Assembly (NCBI RefSeq): GCF_020010925.1
Contig: NZ_JAGJBZ010000003.1
Location: 248,001 to 312,000, forward strand
Source: Streptomyces griseiscabiei
GTDB taxonomy: Bacteria > Actinomycetota > Actinomycetes > Streptomycetales > Streptomycetaceae
Direction of reading: 5' to 3'
Length of the DNA: 64,000 nucleotides
Shown: piece by piece, positions 56,540 through 64,000 of the stretch
Numbering within the stretch: position 1 is the first letter of the stretch
Layout: each line of letters begins with the position of its first letter
Made by a program: the position numbers and the translations under genes
The notes under the pieces: model-generated
Told to the model about the DNA's origin: nothing
What the model saw: the letters and a program-made list of their open reading frames with translations, nothing else
Database searches by the model: none

Positions 56540-56797
56540 GAGTGGGGCTCCCGGCCGGTCAGGCGACAGAGGTCTCGGGCGCGCAGGCGCCAATGGAACA
56601 GTGGATGCGTGGACATGAGCCCGGCCGGGACACCCTCATCGGGCGAGGGCGGCAGAAGATACGCCTGTGTTGATTGAACTCGCCTCCATGCCCGCCGAAG
56701 CGGAGAGCCAGCTGATGATCCACAGCCGGGACATGCTGCACGAAAGCACGTTCCCAGTCCAGCGATGGTGCCCGGAGCGACGTCACAGTTGCAAGGC
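56540..56797. other. Divergent intergenic region of the HerA-calpain locus
   Basis: About 260 bp lie between the two divergent transcripts. No gene with convincing codon usage is seen. Promoters for both directions must lie here. Confidence 0.35.
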
Positions 56798-56826
56798 TTG
56801 GCCCTCGGCGCGCGCGACTCTAAGGT
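56798..56826 (+). promoter_or_regulatory. Candidate promoter of the small ORF-HerA-calpain operon
   Basis: TTGGCC (56798-56803), a 17-bp spacer and TAAGGT (56821-56826) lie about 30 bp upstream of the first gene. The spacing is ideal and both boxes are near consensus. Confidence 0.45.
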
Positions 56827-56857
56827 GTAGGCGCAAGATCGACAACAGGGGGGGAAG

Positions 56858-57043
56858 TTGCCAACAAAGCCGCTCGTGCACGAGCCTGCCCAACTGAAGG
56901 ATCCCGCCCTTTCTTTCGCGCTGCCGGACATCTCCGGCAGCGACTTCAAGCCGTACGGAAGCGGGCCCGCGTATGCGCGTCCCGTACGCCCGACCCGTTA
57001 CTGCTGCTACGCGATCCGCGGGCAGCGGGCGGGAGGGGTCTGA
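56858..57043 (+). CDS. Small 61-aa protein, first gene of the HerA operon
   Basis: A 61-aa reading frame with a TTG start at 56858, preceded by the strong site AGGGGGGGAAG. It has strongly G/C-biased third positions, like its neighbours, and ends 4 bp before the HerA ATG. The sequence PTKPLVHEPAQLKDPALSFA, then SGSDFKPYGSGPAYARPVRP has a Cys-Cys pair near the end (RYCCYAIRGQ). There is no signal peptide or membrane segment. I do not recognise a family. Close coupling suggests a regulatory or structural subunit. Confidence 0.6.
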   Translation: MPTKPLVHEPAQLKDPALSFALPDISGSDFKPYGSGPAYARPVRPTRYCCYAIRGQRAGGV

Positions 57044-57047
57044 TCCC

Positions 57048-59885
57048 ATGGACCACACGGCTTCCGGCGGCACGTGGCAGCGTTTCGCCGGCATGGAGAC
57101 CTGTCTGCTGCGCGAGGTCCCTCGCGGGCGGCCTGCCGAGGACCGGGCCCCCGGGTCCGGCGACGACCTGCACGCGCAGCGGCTCGCCGCGCTGATCTCC
57201 GCCCATCACACACGGCGGTTCCATGACCCGGCAGGCGGCGCGGTGTTCGTCGGGTGGGCACGCCGGGCGGTGGACCGGCCGATCGACGTCCTGATCGGGG
57301 GGAGCGCGCTGCTCGGCGGCCGGGCGGACGCGGACGGCGGCGATACGGCTCTCCTGCGGCTCCCCGCCGGAGCGCGCGGACTCGTCGTGCCGACGGGGGC
57401 GGCGGCCTCCCTGCTCGCGGAGTTCCCCCACTGGAGCGTCGTCGAGGGCGTGACCGACGGGCTTCTCGTGGACGACGCGGTCAATGCCACGGGAGCGGCC
57501 AACGCCACGGGGCCGGGTGCCGCCCGCCTGCGGCCCACCCTGGAGGACTGTCTCCTCGGGGTATGGCAGGAACCCTTCGCCTGGCTGGTGTTCGCCGAGC
57601 CGGTGGCCGACGCCGATCTCCATGAACTCACCGGTGATGTCGCCGACGAGCAGCGCAGGGCCCAGTCCAAGGCGGACGGTTCGCCCGAGTACGCCATCGC
57701 GGCGGCCCGGTTGGAACGCCGGCACAAGGAACTCGCCAAGGCGTCGGCCACCGGACTGTGGAGCATCCGGCTGCTGGCGGGAGGACGTACGGCGGAGGAG
57801 GCGACCCGGGTGGCCGCGCTGGTCTGCGCATCGGCGGACCTGGAGGGCCTGCCGTACGCGCTCCGCCCGACCGGACGGGTCGCGGACCTGGCCTCGGCGC
57901 TCGGCGGAGTCCTCCCCGCTCCCGAGCAGTACCCCTTCCACGCCGGTTCCGACCTGCTCGCGACACTGGCCCGGCCGCCCGCCCAGGAGATACCCGGCGT
58001 ACGGTTCGCCCTGCGGCCGGAGTTCGACGTCACTCCGGAGACCACCGGGCGACCCGCTGCCCCCGACGCTCCGGCGCCGGTCAGCCTCGGCTCGGTGCTC
58101 GACCGCAACCGCAGGCCCGTGGGCGACCTGGAGCTGACCCGTTCCACCCTCAACCGGCACACCTTCGTGTGCGGGGCGACCGGCGGCGGCAAGTCCCAGA
58201 CCGTGCGGGGTCTGTTGGAGGCGGCCACTCAGGTGGGCATCCCCTGGCTGGTGGTGGAGCCGGCCAAGGCCGAGTACCGGTTCATGTCGGCCCGGCTCGG
58301 CGACACGAGCGAGGTCGTCGTCATCAAACCCGGCGACCCCGACGCGCTACCGGCCGGCCTGAACCCCCTGGAGCCCTCGGCGTACGCGAACGGCGAGCGC
58401 TTCCCCCTCCAGACGCATCTCGACATGGTGCGCGCGCTGTTCCTGGCCTCCTTCGACCCGCAGGAGCCGTTCCCGCAGGTCCTCAGTGCCGCACTGACCC
58501 GCTGCTACGAGGACCTGGGCTGGGACCTCACCCTCGGCGAACCGCTCGTCCCCGGCACCGAACCGCGCTATCCCACGTTGGAGGACCTGGAGCACATGGC
58601 CCTGCGCGTCGTGACGGACATCGGCTACGGCAAGGAGGTCGCCGACAACGTCCAGGGCTTCATCAAGATCCGCCTCGCCAGCCTGCGGCTCGGCACGACG
58701 GGGCGCTTCCTGGAGGGAGGCCGTCCGCTCGACTTCGGTGAACTGCTGCGCCGCAACGTCGTCTTCGAGATCGAGGACGTCGGTGACGACAAGGACAAGG
58801 CGTTCCTGATGGGCACGATCCTCATCCGCCTCGTCGAGTACCTGCGCATGGAACAGCGCGTCACGCGCCGACTCTCCTTTCCCCTGCGCCACTTGAGCGT
58901 CTTCGAGGAGGCGCACCGGCTGCTCCGCCGCGTGGAGGAGGGCGGCGCGGGTGCGCACGCCGTGGAGATGTTCGCGGGTCTGCTGGCCGAGATCCGGGCA
59001 TACGGCGAAGGGTTGATCATCGCCGACCAGATCCCCTCCAAGCTCCTTCCCGACGTCATCAAGAACACCGCGGCCAAGGTCGTCCACCGCCTCCCCGCCC
59101 AGGACGACCGCGAGGCGGTCGGCGCGACCATGAACATCACGCCGGCCCAGTCCGAGTACCTGGTCACCCTTCGGCCGGGCGAGGCGGCGGTCTTCACGGA
59201 CGGCATGGACTACCCGCTGCTGGTGCGTATGCGGGACGGGACGGCCCGCGAGGACGCGGGCGCGATCCGCCCGGCGTCGGCGGCCACACTGACGGGCGAT
59301 CGCAGCCGCACGTGCGGCCCCTGCTGCACACCGGATCCGTGCACCCTGCGTGATCTGCGCAGGGCCCAGCGGCTGATGGACCAGCCCGAACTCCGGATCG
59401 CGTTGTGGGCGGAGATGGCGGTCGCGGCGCATCTGCTCGGGTGGACCACGCCACTGCCGGGCGAGGTTGTGCGGCGGGCCCTGGAGCCGCACCGGGGCCG
59501 TCTCCTGGACTGCGCGATCGGCCAGGCCGTCGACCGCGCCGTACACAGCCGAGTGGGCGCGCCCGCGGCCCCGGAGGCACTGGCCGAACACGTGGCCGCG
59601 ATGATGCGCGCCCAACTCGACGGACAGGATCCATGTCCGGTGGCGGAGCCGCGATTCAAGGCGGCGAAGGGTACGGGCACCAGGGCCTACTACCACGGAC
59701 GCCTCGCGACGCCGTCCGTGCTGGAACGGATCGTCGGGTGTGCGGATCCTTCGGAGAGGTGGTCCGAGCAGTTCTCCCGAGTCCTCACCTGCTTCGAACG
59801 GGTACCGAGGCGGACGCGGGGTGACCGGCCGGTCATGAGCAGGGGGCACGAAGTGACCGTCGACATCAAGGGGTCCGGGGCGTGA
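57048..59885 (+). CDS. HerA/VirB4-like ATPase (DUF87 type)
   Basis: A 945-aa motor ATPase. An N-terminal region of about 370 residues (which may contain a HAS-barrel-like section) precedes Walker A GATGGGKS (376-383) in FVCGATGGGKSQTVRGLLEA. Walker B LSVFEE is at 616-621, followed by the conserved AHRLLRR. A C-terminal Cys cluster C-x2-CC-x4-C (756-765) may bind metal. HerA-like proteins form hexameric DNA or polypeptide pumps. The start follows the small ORF closely, and GTGA overlap couples it to the calpain gene. Confidence 0.85.
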   Translation: MDHTASGGTWQRFAGMETCLLREVPRGRPAEDRAPGSGDDLHAQRLAALISAHHTRRFHDPAGGAVFVGWARRAVDRPIDVLIGGSALLGGRADADGGDTALLRLPAGARGLVVPTGAAASLLAEFPHWSVVEGVTDGLLVDDAVNATGAANATGPGAARLRPTLEDCLLGVWQEPFAWLVFAEPVADADLHELTGDVADEQRRAQSKADGSPEYAIAAARLERRHKELAKASATGLWSIRLLAGGRTAEEATRVAALVCASADLEGLPYALRPTGRVADLASALGGVLPAPEQYPFHAGSDLLATLARPPAQEIPGVRFALRPEFDVTPETTGRPAAPDAPAPVSLGSVLDRNRRPVGDLELTRSTLNRHTFVCGATGGGKSQTVRGLLEAATQVGIPWLVVEPAKAEYRFMSARLGDTSEVVVIKPGDPDALPAGLNPLEPSAYANGERFPLQTHLDMVRALFLASFDPQEPFPQVLSAALTRCYEDLGWDLTLGEPLVPGTEPRYPTLEDLEHMALRVVTDIGYGKEVADNVQGFIKIRLASLRLGTTGRFLEGGRPLDFGELLRRNVVFEIEDVGDDKDKAFLMGTILIRLVEYLRMEQRVTRRLSFPLRHLSVFEEAHRLLRRVEEGGAGAHAVEMFAGLLAEIRAYGEGLIIADQIPSKLLPDVIKNTAAKVVHRLPAQDDREAVGATMNITPAQSEYLVTLRPGEAAVFTDGMDYPLLVRMRDGTAREDAGAIRPASAATLTGDRSRTCGPCCTPDPCTLRDLRRAQRLMDQPELRIALWAEMAVAAHLLGWTTPLPGEVVRRALEPHRGRLLDCAIGQAVDRAVHSRVGAPAAPEALAEHVAAMMRAQLDGQDPCPVAEPRFKAAKGTGTRAYYHGRLATPSVLERIVGCADPSERWSEQFSRVLTCFERVPRRTRGDRPVMSRGHEVTVDIKGSGA

Positions 59886-61624
59886 GTGAGCTTCAAGGGG
59901 CCGACCGTTCGCCCGCGCCGGAGGCGGCCCCCCGGCCGTGGGAGTCGGCGGACACCGCCGCACCGCCGGAACCGGAGACCGCGGAGTCCTTCCCCGACTC
60001 GGGTGACGACACGCTTGGTGGCCAGCCACTGGAACCAGGCGAACCCGCTGAACCGGAGGAGCCCGCGGAGCCCTGGGAACCTGCGGAGTGGGGGCAGCCG
60101 GAGGAGTCGACGGAGTCTGCAGAGCCGTCGGAGCCCAACGGGCCTGAGGCTTCGGAGGAGCCAGAGGAGCCAGAGGAGCCAGAGGAGTCGACGCAGTCCG
60201 CAGAGCCGGCGGAGCCCAACGGGCCTGAGGCTTCTAACGATCAGAACGATCAGAACGATCAGAACGATCAGAAGGATCAGGAGGAGCCGGAGGGCCCCAA
60301 AGAGTCCGAAGACTCGGAGGATCTTGAAGAGCCGGAGGCGACGGAGGAGTTCGCAGATCCGGAGGAGCCCGCGGAACCTGAGGACCTGGCAGATCCGGAG
60401 GAGCCACAGGGCTTCGAGGAGCCGGAAGTTCCCGGGGAGTCGGAGAACACGGAGAACTCGGAGGACCCGGAGGAGTTCGCAGTCCCAGAGGAGCCTGAGG
60501 AACTGGAGGCGGAAGGCCCTTCGGAGCCGGAGCCGGAGGAACACACGGAGCATGACGCCGCTGACGGTGATGACGCCGCTGACGATGCAGACGGGCTCGC
60601 CTCAGTGGACGGAGAGCCGGAGTCGGCCGATTCCCCGGACGGTGAGCAGGGGACGGAGGACACCGAAGAGGGCGGCTCGGTGGAGCCCAGCGACTCCGGT
60701 GACACCATTCAGGAGACCGTCGATCGACCTCCCCTCGCGAACATGCGTTTCGACAAGGGCTTTGAGATCAAGGGCCTGACATATGGGGACCCGATCAACG
60801 AGAACCCCGCGGGCAAGGTGCCGCTCTTCGACGGACCGCCCACGCGGGAGCAGACCGCACAAGGCCGGTTGGGCGACTGCGGTGTCATCGCGTCGATCGG
60901 AGCCGTGGCCGGCCACAGACCCGAGGTGATCACGAACGCTGTTCAGGAAAATTCCGATGGCACCTACACGGTCTCGCTGTACGGCGCGGCTTTCGGCGCG
61001 GACGGCATCTGCCGAGCCACGGAACGACGGATCGAACTTCTCGTCAAGCCCGACCTGCCCATTGTCGAGGGCAACCCGAGCACGCCGGTCTTCGCGGCGT
61101 TGAGAGGTTCCGCGTGGGGCGCGGTACTGGAGAAGTCGATGGCCGGTGTCGACCAGACATGGGAAGACGGTCGCAGGAGCGGATGGGAGACGATCTGGCA
61201 GGCGAACCCCAAGTCCGGAGCCTCCGACGGCCCCATCCCGGCCGGCTACGAGCGGCTCAACCAGGGCCTCGACCAGTGGGGCCAGGCCGAGATACTCACT
61301 CAGCTCACGGGCAAGGACAGCGCCGTGTACCGATTCCCCCAGGGCGCGGACGCAGACACCGCGCTGGAGAGCCAGCTACGGCAGCGACTCGCGGACGGCA
61401 AGCCGATCCTGGCCGCAACGCGTCCGCTCGACACGGAGGCGGGGGAGCAGGCACTGCCGAACAATCTGGTCGCCGGGCACGTGTACGAGGTGGTCGGTGC
61501 GGAGGACGGCTTCGTGCGTCTGCGGAACCCGTGGAACATGGCTCACCCGGAGCCGGTGAAGGCCGAGGAGTTCATCGAGAGCTGCAGCTACAAAGGGTGG
61601 GGCTACTACGCCACGCTCGCGTAA
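59882..61624 (+). CDS. Calpain-family (C2) cysteine protease with acidic repeat region
   Basis: A 580-aa protein. Residues ~30-270 are a Glu/Pro/Ser/Asp-rich, highly repetitive, acidic segment including five NDQ/KDQ units. From about residue 285 a calpain-fold domain follows with catalytic Cys333 (QGRLGDCGVIASIGA), His533 (VAGHVYEVVG) and Asn549 (RLRNPWNM), the complete C2 triad in the correct order. There is no signal peptide. The start is GTG overlapping the HerA stop. It is followed 81 bp later by a small protein gene that recurs after a decayed second protease. Confidence 0.88.
   Translation: MSELQGADRSPAPEAAPRPWESADTAAPPEPETAESFPDSGDDTLGGQPLEPGEPAEPEEPAEPWEPAEWGQPEESTESAEPSEPNGPEASEEPEEPEEPEESTQSAEPAEPNGPEASNDQNDQNDQNDQKDQEEPEGPKESEDSEDLEEPEATEEFADPEEPAEPEDLADPEEPQGFEEPEVPGESENTENSEDPEEFAVPEEPEELEAEGPSEPEPEEHTEHDAADGDDAADDADGLASVDGEPESADSPDGEQGTEDTEEGGSVEPSDSGDTIQETVDRPPLANMRFDKGFEIKGLTYGDPINENPAGKVPLFDGPPTREQTAQGRLGDCGVIASIGAVAGHRPEVITNAVQENSDGTYTVSLYGAAFGADGICRATERRIELLVKPDLPIVEGNPSTPVFAALRGSAWGAVLEKSMAGVDQTWEDGRRSGWETIWQANPKSGASDGPIPAGYERLNQGLDQWGQAEILTQLTGKDSAVYRFPQGADADTALESQLRQRLADGKPILAATRPLDTEAGEQALPNNLVAGHVYEVVGAEDGFVRLRNPWNMAHPEPVKAEEFIESCSYKGWGYYATLA
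60101..60280. repeat. Coding repeats in the calpain gene
   Basis: A 53-bp direct repeat occurs at 60101-60153 and 60183-60235, with five mismatches or fewer. GAGCCA triplets lie between the copies (60156-60182). Five 9-bp AACGATCAG-type units follow at 60236-60280. These encode the acidic low-complexity stalk and show recent slippage. Confidence 0.8.
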
Positions 61625-61705
61625 CTCACCTTGGCGAACAAGGGCGTATCCGGACGTACCGGAACATGCGGAAGTATCCAGCGCACGGAGAGAGGGAAAG
61701 AAGAG

Positions 61706-61987
61706 ATGCAGGACGAGTTGGTCATTCACTCCGGACAGGTCACCACCACAGTCGGAGGTGGCCGTATCGGTGGGTTGAGCAGTGCTCCCCCCACCGGATC
61801 GGAACGGGCCGAGGCGAGGCTCGCCATCAGTGAGGTGGACGGCACGGAACGATATGAGCAGCTTCACGTGGGCGACACCTTCGAGGTGGACGGCGAGGCA
61901 TGGCGCCTCACGGACATCCGGTACTCGAGTGCCGGGCAGTGGGCGGTCGTGGCCGTACCGGCGGTTTCGGCTCTCCCCGACGCATGA
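61706..61987 (+). CDS. Small beta-rich protein A, partner of the calpain gene
   Basis: A 93-aa protein: DELVIHSGQVTTTVGGGRIG, then GDTFEVDGEAWRLTDIRYSS and GQWAVVAVPAVSAL. It is predicted beta-rich, without cysteine or signal. It is clearly homologous to the protein at 62301. It could be an inhibitor, substrate or structural partner of the protease. I recognise it only as a small Streptomyces family of unknown function. Confidence 0.75.
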   Translation: MQDELVIHSGQVTTTVGGGRIGGLSSAPPTGSERAEARLAISEVDGTERYEQLHVGDTFEVDGEAWRLTDIRYSSAGQWAVVAVPAVSALPDA

Positions 61988-62104
61988 GCCGAGGCGGTTC
62001 GACGGCGCGGGACCGGTCCGACTTCAGGTGATCTGCACACCTGTCACACATCAGCCGGACGACGGAATGCCGATCCTGGTGGGAAACCGGGAGGCGGACG
62101 CGGA

Positions 62105-62231
62105 ACTGGCGAGGTGACACTGCTCCCGCGGGGCACCGCTCCGAAGCCATCGAGAACGCCGTCCCCGCGCTGGAGGTGCACCTGCGGCGGCAGCTCGCGG
62201 ACAGCAGAACGATCTTGGCCGGTGATCGGTG
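62105..62231 (+). pseudogene. Decayed fragment of a second calpain domain
   Basis: In one frame LLPRGTAP and, after a frameshift, IENAVPALEVHLRRQLADSR, followed by TILAGDR and a stop. This aligns with FPQGADADTALESQLRQRLA, then DGKPILAATR of the intact calpain. The catalytic parts are absent. It lies between the two paralogous small genes, implying duplication of a protease-small-protein pair. Confidence 0.65.
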
Positions 62232-62300
62232 AAGGGCGGCCAGGGCATGCGGACAACCCGGAAAACACTCCCGCTCGGAGTATGTGGAGAGGAGATTCGT

Positions 62301-62564
62301 ATGACACGGGACAAGTTGGTGATCCGCTCCGGGCAGCTCACGAGGACCGAAGAGGGAAAAGTCGGAGGGGTGAGCAGCGCATCGGCCACCGAGTCGCGAC
62401 CTGCCCGCGTGAAGCTGGCGGTTGTCGACGCCGACGGCACGGAACACAAGGAGCGCCTGGGGCTGGACGACACCTTCCCCGTGGGCTCGGAGACCTGGCG
62501 CTTGATGGACGTCACGCACTTCGCCGACGGCAGGTGGGCGGCCGTGGCGGTCCCGCAGACGTAG
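62301..62564 (+). CDS. Small beta-rich protein B, paralogue of 61706
   Basis: An 87-aa protein: TRDKLVIRSGQLTRTEEGKV, then LGLDDTFPVGSETWRLMDVT and GRWAAVAVPQT. The match to the protein at 61706 covers the whole length. GAGAGGAG precedes the ATG. It survives intact although the protease fragment before it has decayed. Confidence 0.75.
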   Translation: MTRDKLVIRSGQLTRTEEGKVGGVSSASATESRPARVKLAVVDADGTEHKERLGLDDTFPVGSETWRLMDVTHFADGRWAAVAVPQT

Positions 62565-62756
62565 CCGTCTCGATCACTGTGCCCGAGGATTCCACCTCCC
62601 CGGAGACACCCGACGCATGACGTGGCCATGATCACCGGCCGGGTCGCGGGGCCGATCGGGAAGGTGCCCCGTGGTCGGCGCCGGGTCGCTGAACCAAGGG
62701 GCCGGGGACAGCGTCTCACCAGGGGAAACGCGTACATCGGTGTCGGGGAGGCGCAC

Positions 62757-63263
62757 ATGGCCATGGTCGGACTGTTCTGGATCGCCGAGGACGGCGGGGT
62801 GTACGTCGGGGCGCGGCCGGAGGGGTACGGGTACGGGGTGCGGCTGACGCGGGACTGGGTGGAGGCGCTCGGGACCGACCAGAGCGCCGTGTGGGGCTGG
62901 TCGGAGATCCGGTCGGTCGCCGTGCGGTACGTACGGATCAGGTCCGGCGCCAGGCTGCTCGCCACCACGGCCGTCGACCTCGCCCTCAACGCCGTCGCGG
63001 GGGGTGGTGACGCCGCGGCTGCGTTCGAGGTGCACCTGGAGACCGCCGACAGGACCGTCGAGCTGAACGCACAGCTGGCCGCTTCCCTCGGCGGCTACGT
63101 CCAGTCCGAGTACGACCTCTCCGTCGCCCTGCTGGAGCGCCTGGCGGCGGGTACGGCGGAGGTCGACACCCTCGCGGAGTGGGGCCGCGTCCACGCCGCC
63201 GAGGGGACCCCGCGGCGCGAGGTGCGGGAGGCCCTGCTGCGGACGTGGGCGACCGGGGACTGA
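62757..63263 (+). CDS. Hypothetical protein with N-terminal PH-like region
   Basis: A 168-aa soluble protein: AMVGLFWIAEDGGVYVGARP, EALGTDQSAVWGWSEIRSVA and AFEVHLETADRTVELNAQLA. The alternating beta strands suggest a PH-like barrel; the C-terminus is helical (LLERLAAGTAEVDTLAEWGR). GGGGAGG precedes the ATG. No family is recognised, and it may or may not belong to the calpain locus. Confidence 0.6.
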   Translation: MAMVGLFWIAEDGGVYVGARPEGYGYGVRLTRDWVEALGTDQSAVWGWSEIRSVAVRYVRIRSGARLLATTAVDLALNAVAGGGDAAAAFEVHLETADRTVELNAQLAASLGGYVQSEYDLSVALLERLAAGTAEVDTLAEWGRVHAAEGTPRREVREALLRTWATGD

Positions 63264-63617
63264 GCCGCGAGCCGGCGCGTGCCGTGCGGGGGCGGCTGGT
63301 CGAGGAGCGTGGGCGGCTGCCGCTCATCGAGGACCGGGCCCCGCATGAGGTCCGCGTTCACGTGAGGTCCGCCACCCGGCGCGTACGTCCCGTCGAGCGG
63401 TGGTGCTGACCGACACCGTGGGGACGGCGCTGATCCCGGACGCCGTCGAGCCCGGCCCTCGCCCTGGCCATGTCCGACCCGTCGGCGATCGGCCACCCCG
63501 CTGACCTGCGGCCCGCACCTCCAGGACTTCCGCCCGCACCACTACGAACCCCCTTCGTCCTCAACCCCCGCCCGTACGGCACCCCTTGATGACGCGGCGG
63601 AGTCGGCGACAGCCGCC
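63264..63617. other. Probable gene remnant without an open frame
   Basis: Plus-strand frames give LTDTVGTALIPDAVEPGPRP, MSDPSAIGHPADLRPAPPG and YEPPFVLNPRPYGTP, but with frame changes between them. It looks like the end of a lost gene; I cannot name it. Confidence 0.3.
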
Positions 63618-63658
63618 GGCCCCCGTTCCGTGAAGGCCGAGCGGCGACAGCGGGGGCC
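63618..63658 (+). terminator. Hairpin terminator
   Basis: GGCCCCCG / CGGGGGCC with a 25-nt loop is followed by CTTTGCTTT. It probably ends transcription from the calpain-side genes before the lipoprotein gene. Confidence 0.5.
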
Positions 63659-63804
63659 CTTTGCTTTACCCTCTTCACACCGAGACCACACAAGGCTGTT
63701 GTCATCTCGTTAAGTGATTAGTCCTTGACGCTGAGGTGATCACCGCGTTGGCTTTCAGCCACCTGGGTCGCAGTTGCTGCACCCACGCCCGGAAGGCCCT
63801 TGAT

Positions 63805-64000
63805 GTGAACGCCCGTACCACCCGCACCACCCCCAGCACTCGTATACGTCGTCGCACCACCGCTCTGCGCCGGACCGCCACCGCCCTCGCCGCCTCGGCC
63901 GCGGCCGTCTCCCTCGCCTCCTGCGGGGTCGTGGACGTCGGCGACAGCGCGGAGGCGAGCCCCACGAAGGGCGACGACATCACGGTGGGCGTGCTGTTCC
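63805..64000 (+). CDS. ABC-type sugar solute-binding lipoprotein (partial)
   Basis: The first 65 residues of a protein cut by the window end. A basic N-terminus, the hydrophobic ALAASAAAVSLASC stretch and lipobox SLASC (Cys40) mark a lipoprotein. DDITVGVLF is the usual first strand of xylose/ribose-type periplasmic binding proteins. The start is GTG at 63805; GGAAGG lies upstream. In other streptomycetes, as I recall, a solute-binding protein gene follows hspR, so the HerA-calpain block may be an insertion. Confidence 0.75.
   Translation, partial: MNARTTRTTPSTRIRRRTTALRRTATALAASAAAVSLASCGVVDVGDSAEASPTKGDDITVGVLF

Noticed and set aside
59690..60553. Leucine-rich-repeat-like minus-strand protein
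   Set aside because: The Leu/Arg pattern is only the complement of GAG/CCG-rich codons of the acidic calpain stalk.
61114..61833. 239-aa plus-strand open frame overlapping the calpain C-terminus
   Set aside because: Out of frame with the calpain triad and Arg/Gly-rich; a shadow frame.

Overview
The window is Streptomyces-type actinobacterial chromosome. It has very high GC with G/C-rich third codon positions, GTG and TTG starts, and a classical dnaK-grpE-dnaJ-hspR operon behind HspR boxes (HAIR). Core chromosomal genes are interleaved with three accessory blocks.

Region 1 (1-7000) is an integrated mobile element. On the minus strand it carries a MOBP-like relaxase, MobC, a zinc-finger protein and a replication-initiator-like HTH protein with internal iterons. 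On the plus strand it carries an XRE repressor, an excisionase and a tyrosine integrase. Three unusual non-coding structures accompany these genes: a 410-bp field of GGTCCC/GGGACC hexamers, an array of 8-bp tandem repeats, and a palindrome abutting the XRE start. A decayed IS5-like transposase follows the integrase.

Region 2 (7696-32410) is a large stress-tolerance island. After a divergent PucR-type regulator comes one tightly packed run: YflT-like stress protein, DnaK, GrpE, zinc-less DnaJ (CbpA type), CbpM, ClpB, thioredoxin, UBP zinc finger, a cNMP-binding/flavoprotein-reductase fusion and Hsp20. A sugar-porter MFS protein, DUF2267, an SDR protein, an aldehyde dehydrogenase, a DUF1931 bacterial histone, membrane proteins, FUSC, PsiE and a divergent acetate kinase follow. 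Decayed transposases lie on the left and inside (IS110), with a possible TnpB remnant on the right. The content resembles, by analogy, the transmissible locus of stress tolerance of proteobacteria.

Region 3 (33172-50000) is mostly core: tRNA-Gly(CCC), dcd overlapping a phosphoribosyltransferase gene, an ECF sigma factor with a CU044_5270 protein, a Yip1 protein, three FG-GAP secreted proteins, an NTF2-like protein, a methyltransferase, a two-domain exported protein, a large heterodisulfide-reductase-like Fe-S membrane protein, and a degenerate WecA/MraY-like protein.

Region 4 (50041-54393) is the housekeeping HspR-controlled dnaK operon, closed by a 23-bp perfect hairpin.

Region 5 (54443-62564) is the best candidate for an undescribed system. 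A membrane protein with a degenerate P-loop diverges from an operon encoding a 61-aa protein with a TTG start, a HerA/VirB4-like ATPase, and a calpain-fold cysteine protease behind a 270-residue acidic Pro/Glu repeat region. A small protein follows, then a decayed second calpain fragment and an intact paralogue of the small protein. The window ends in a solute-binding lipoprotein gene that runs off the edge.
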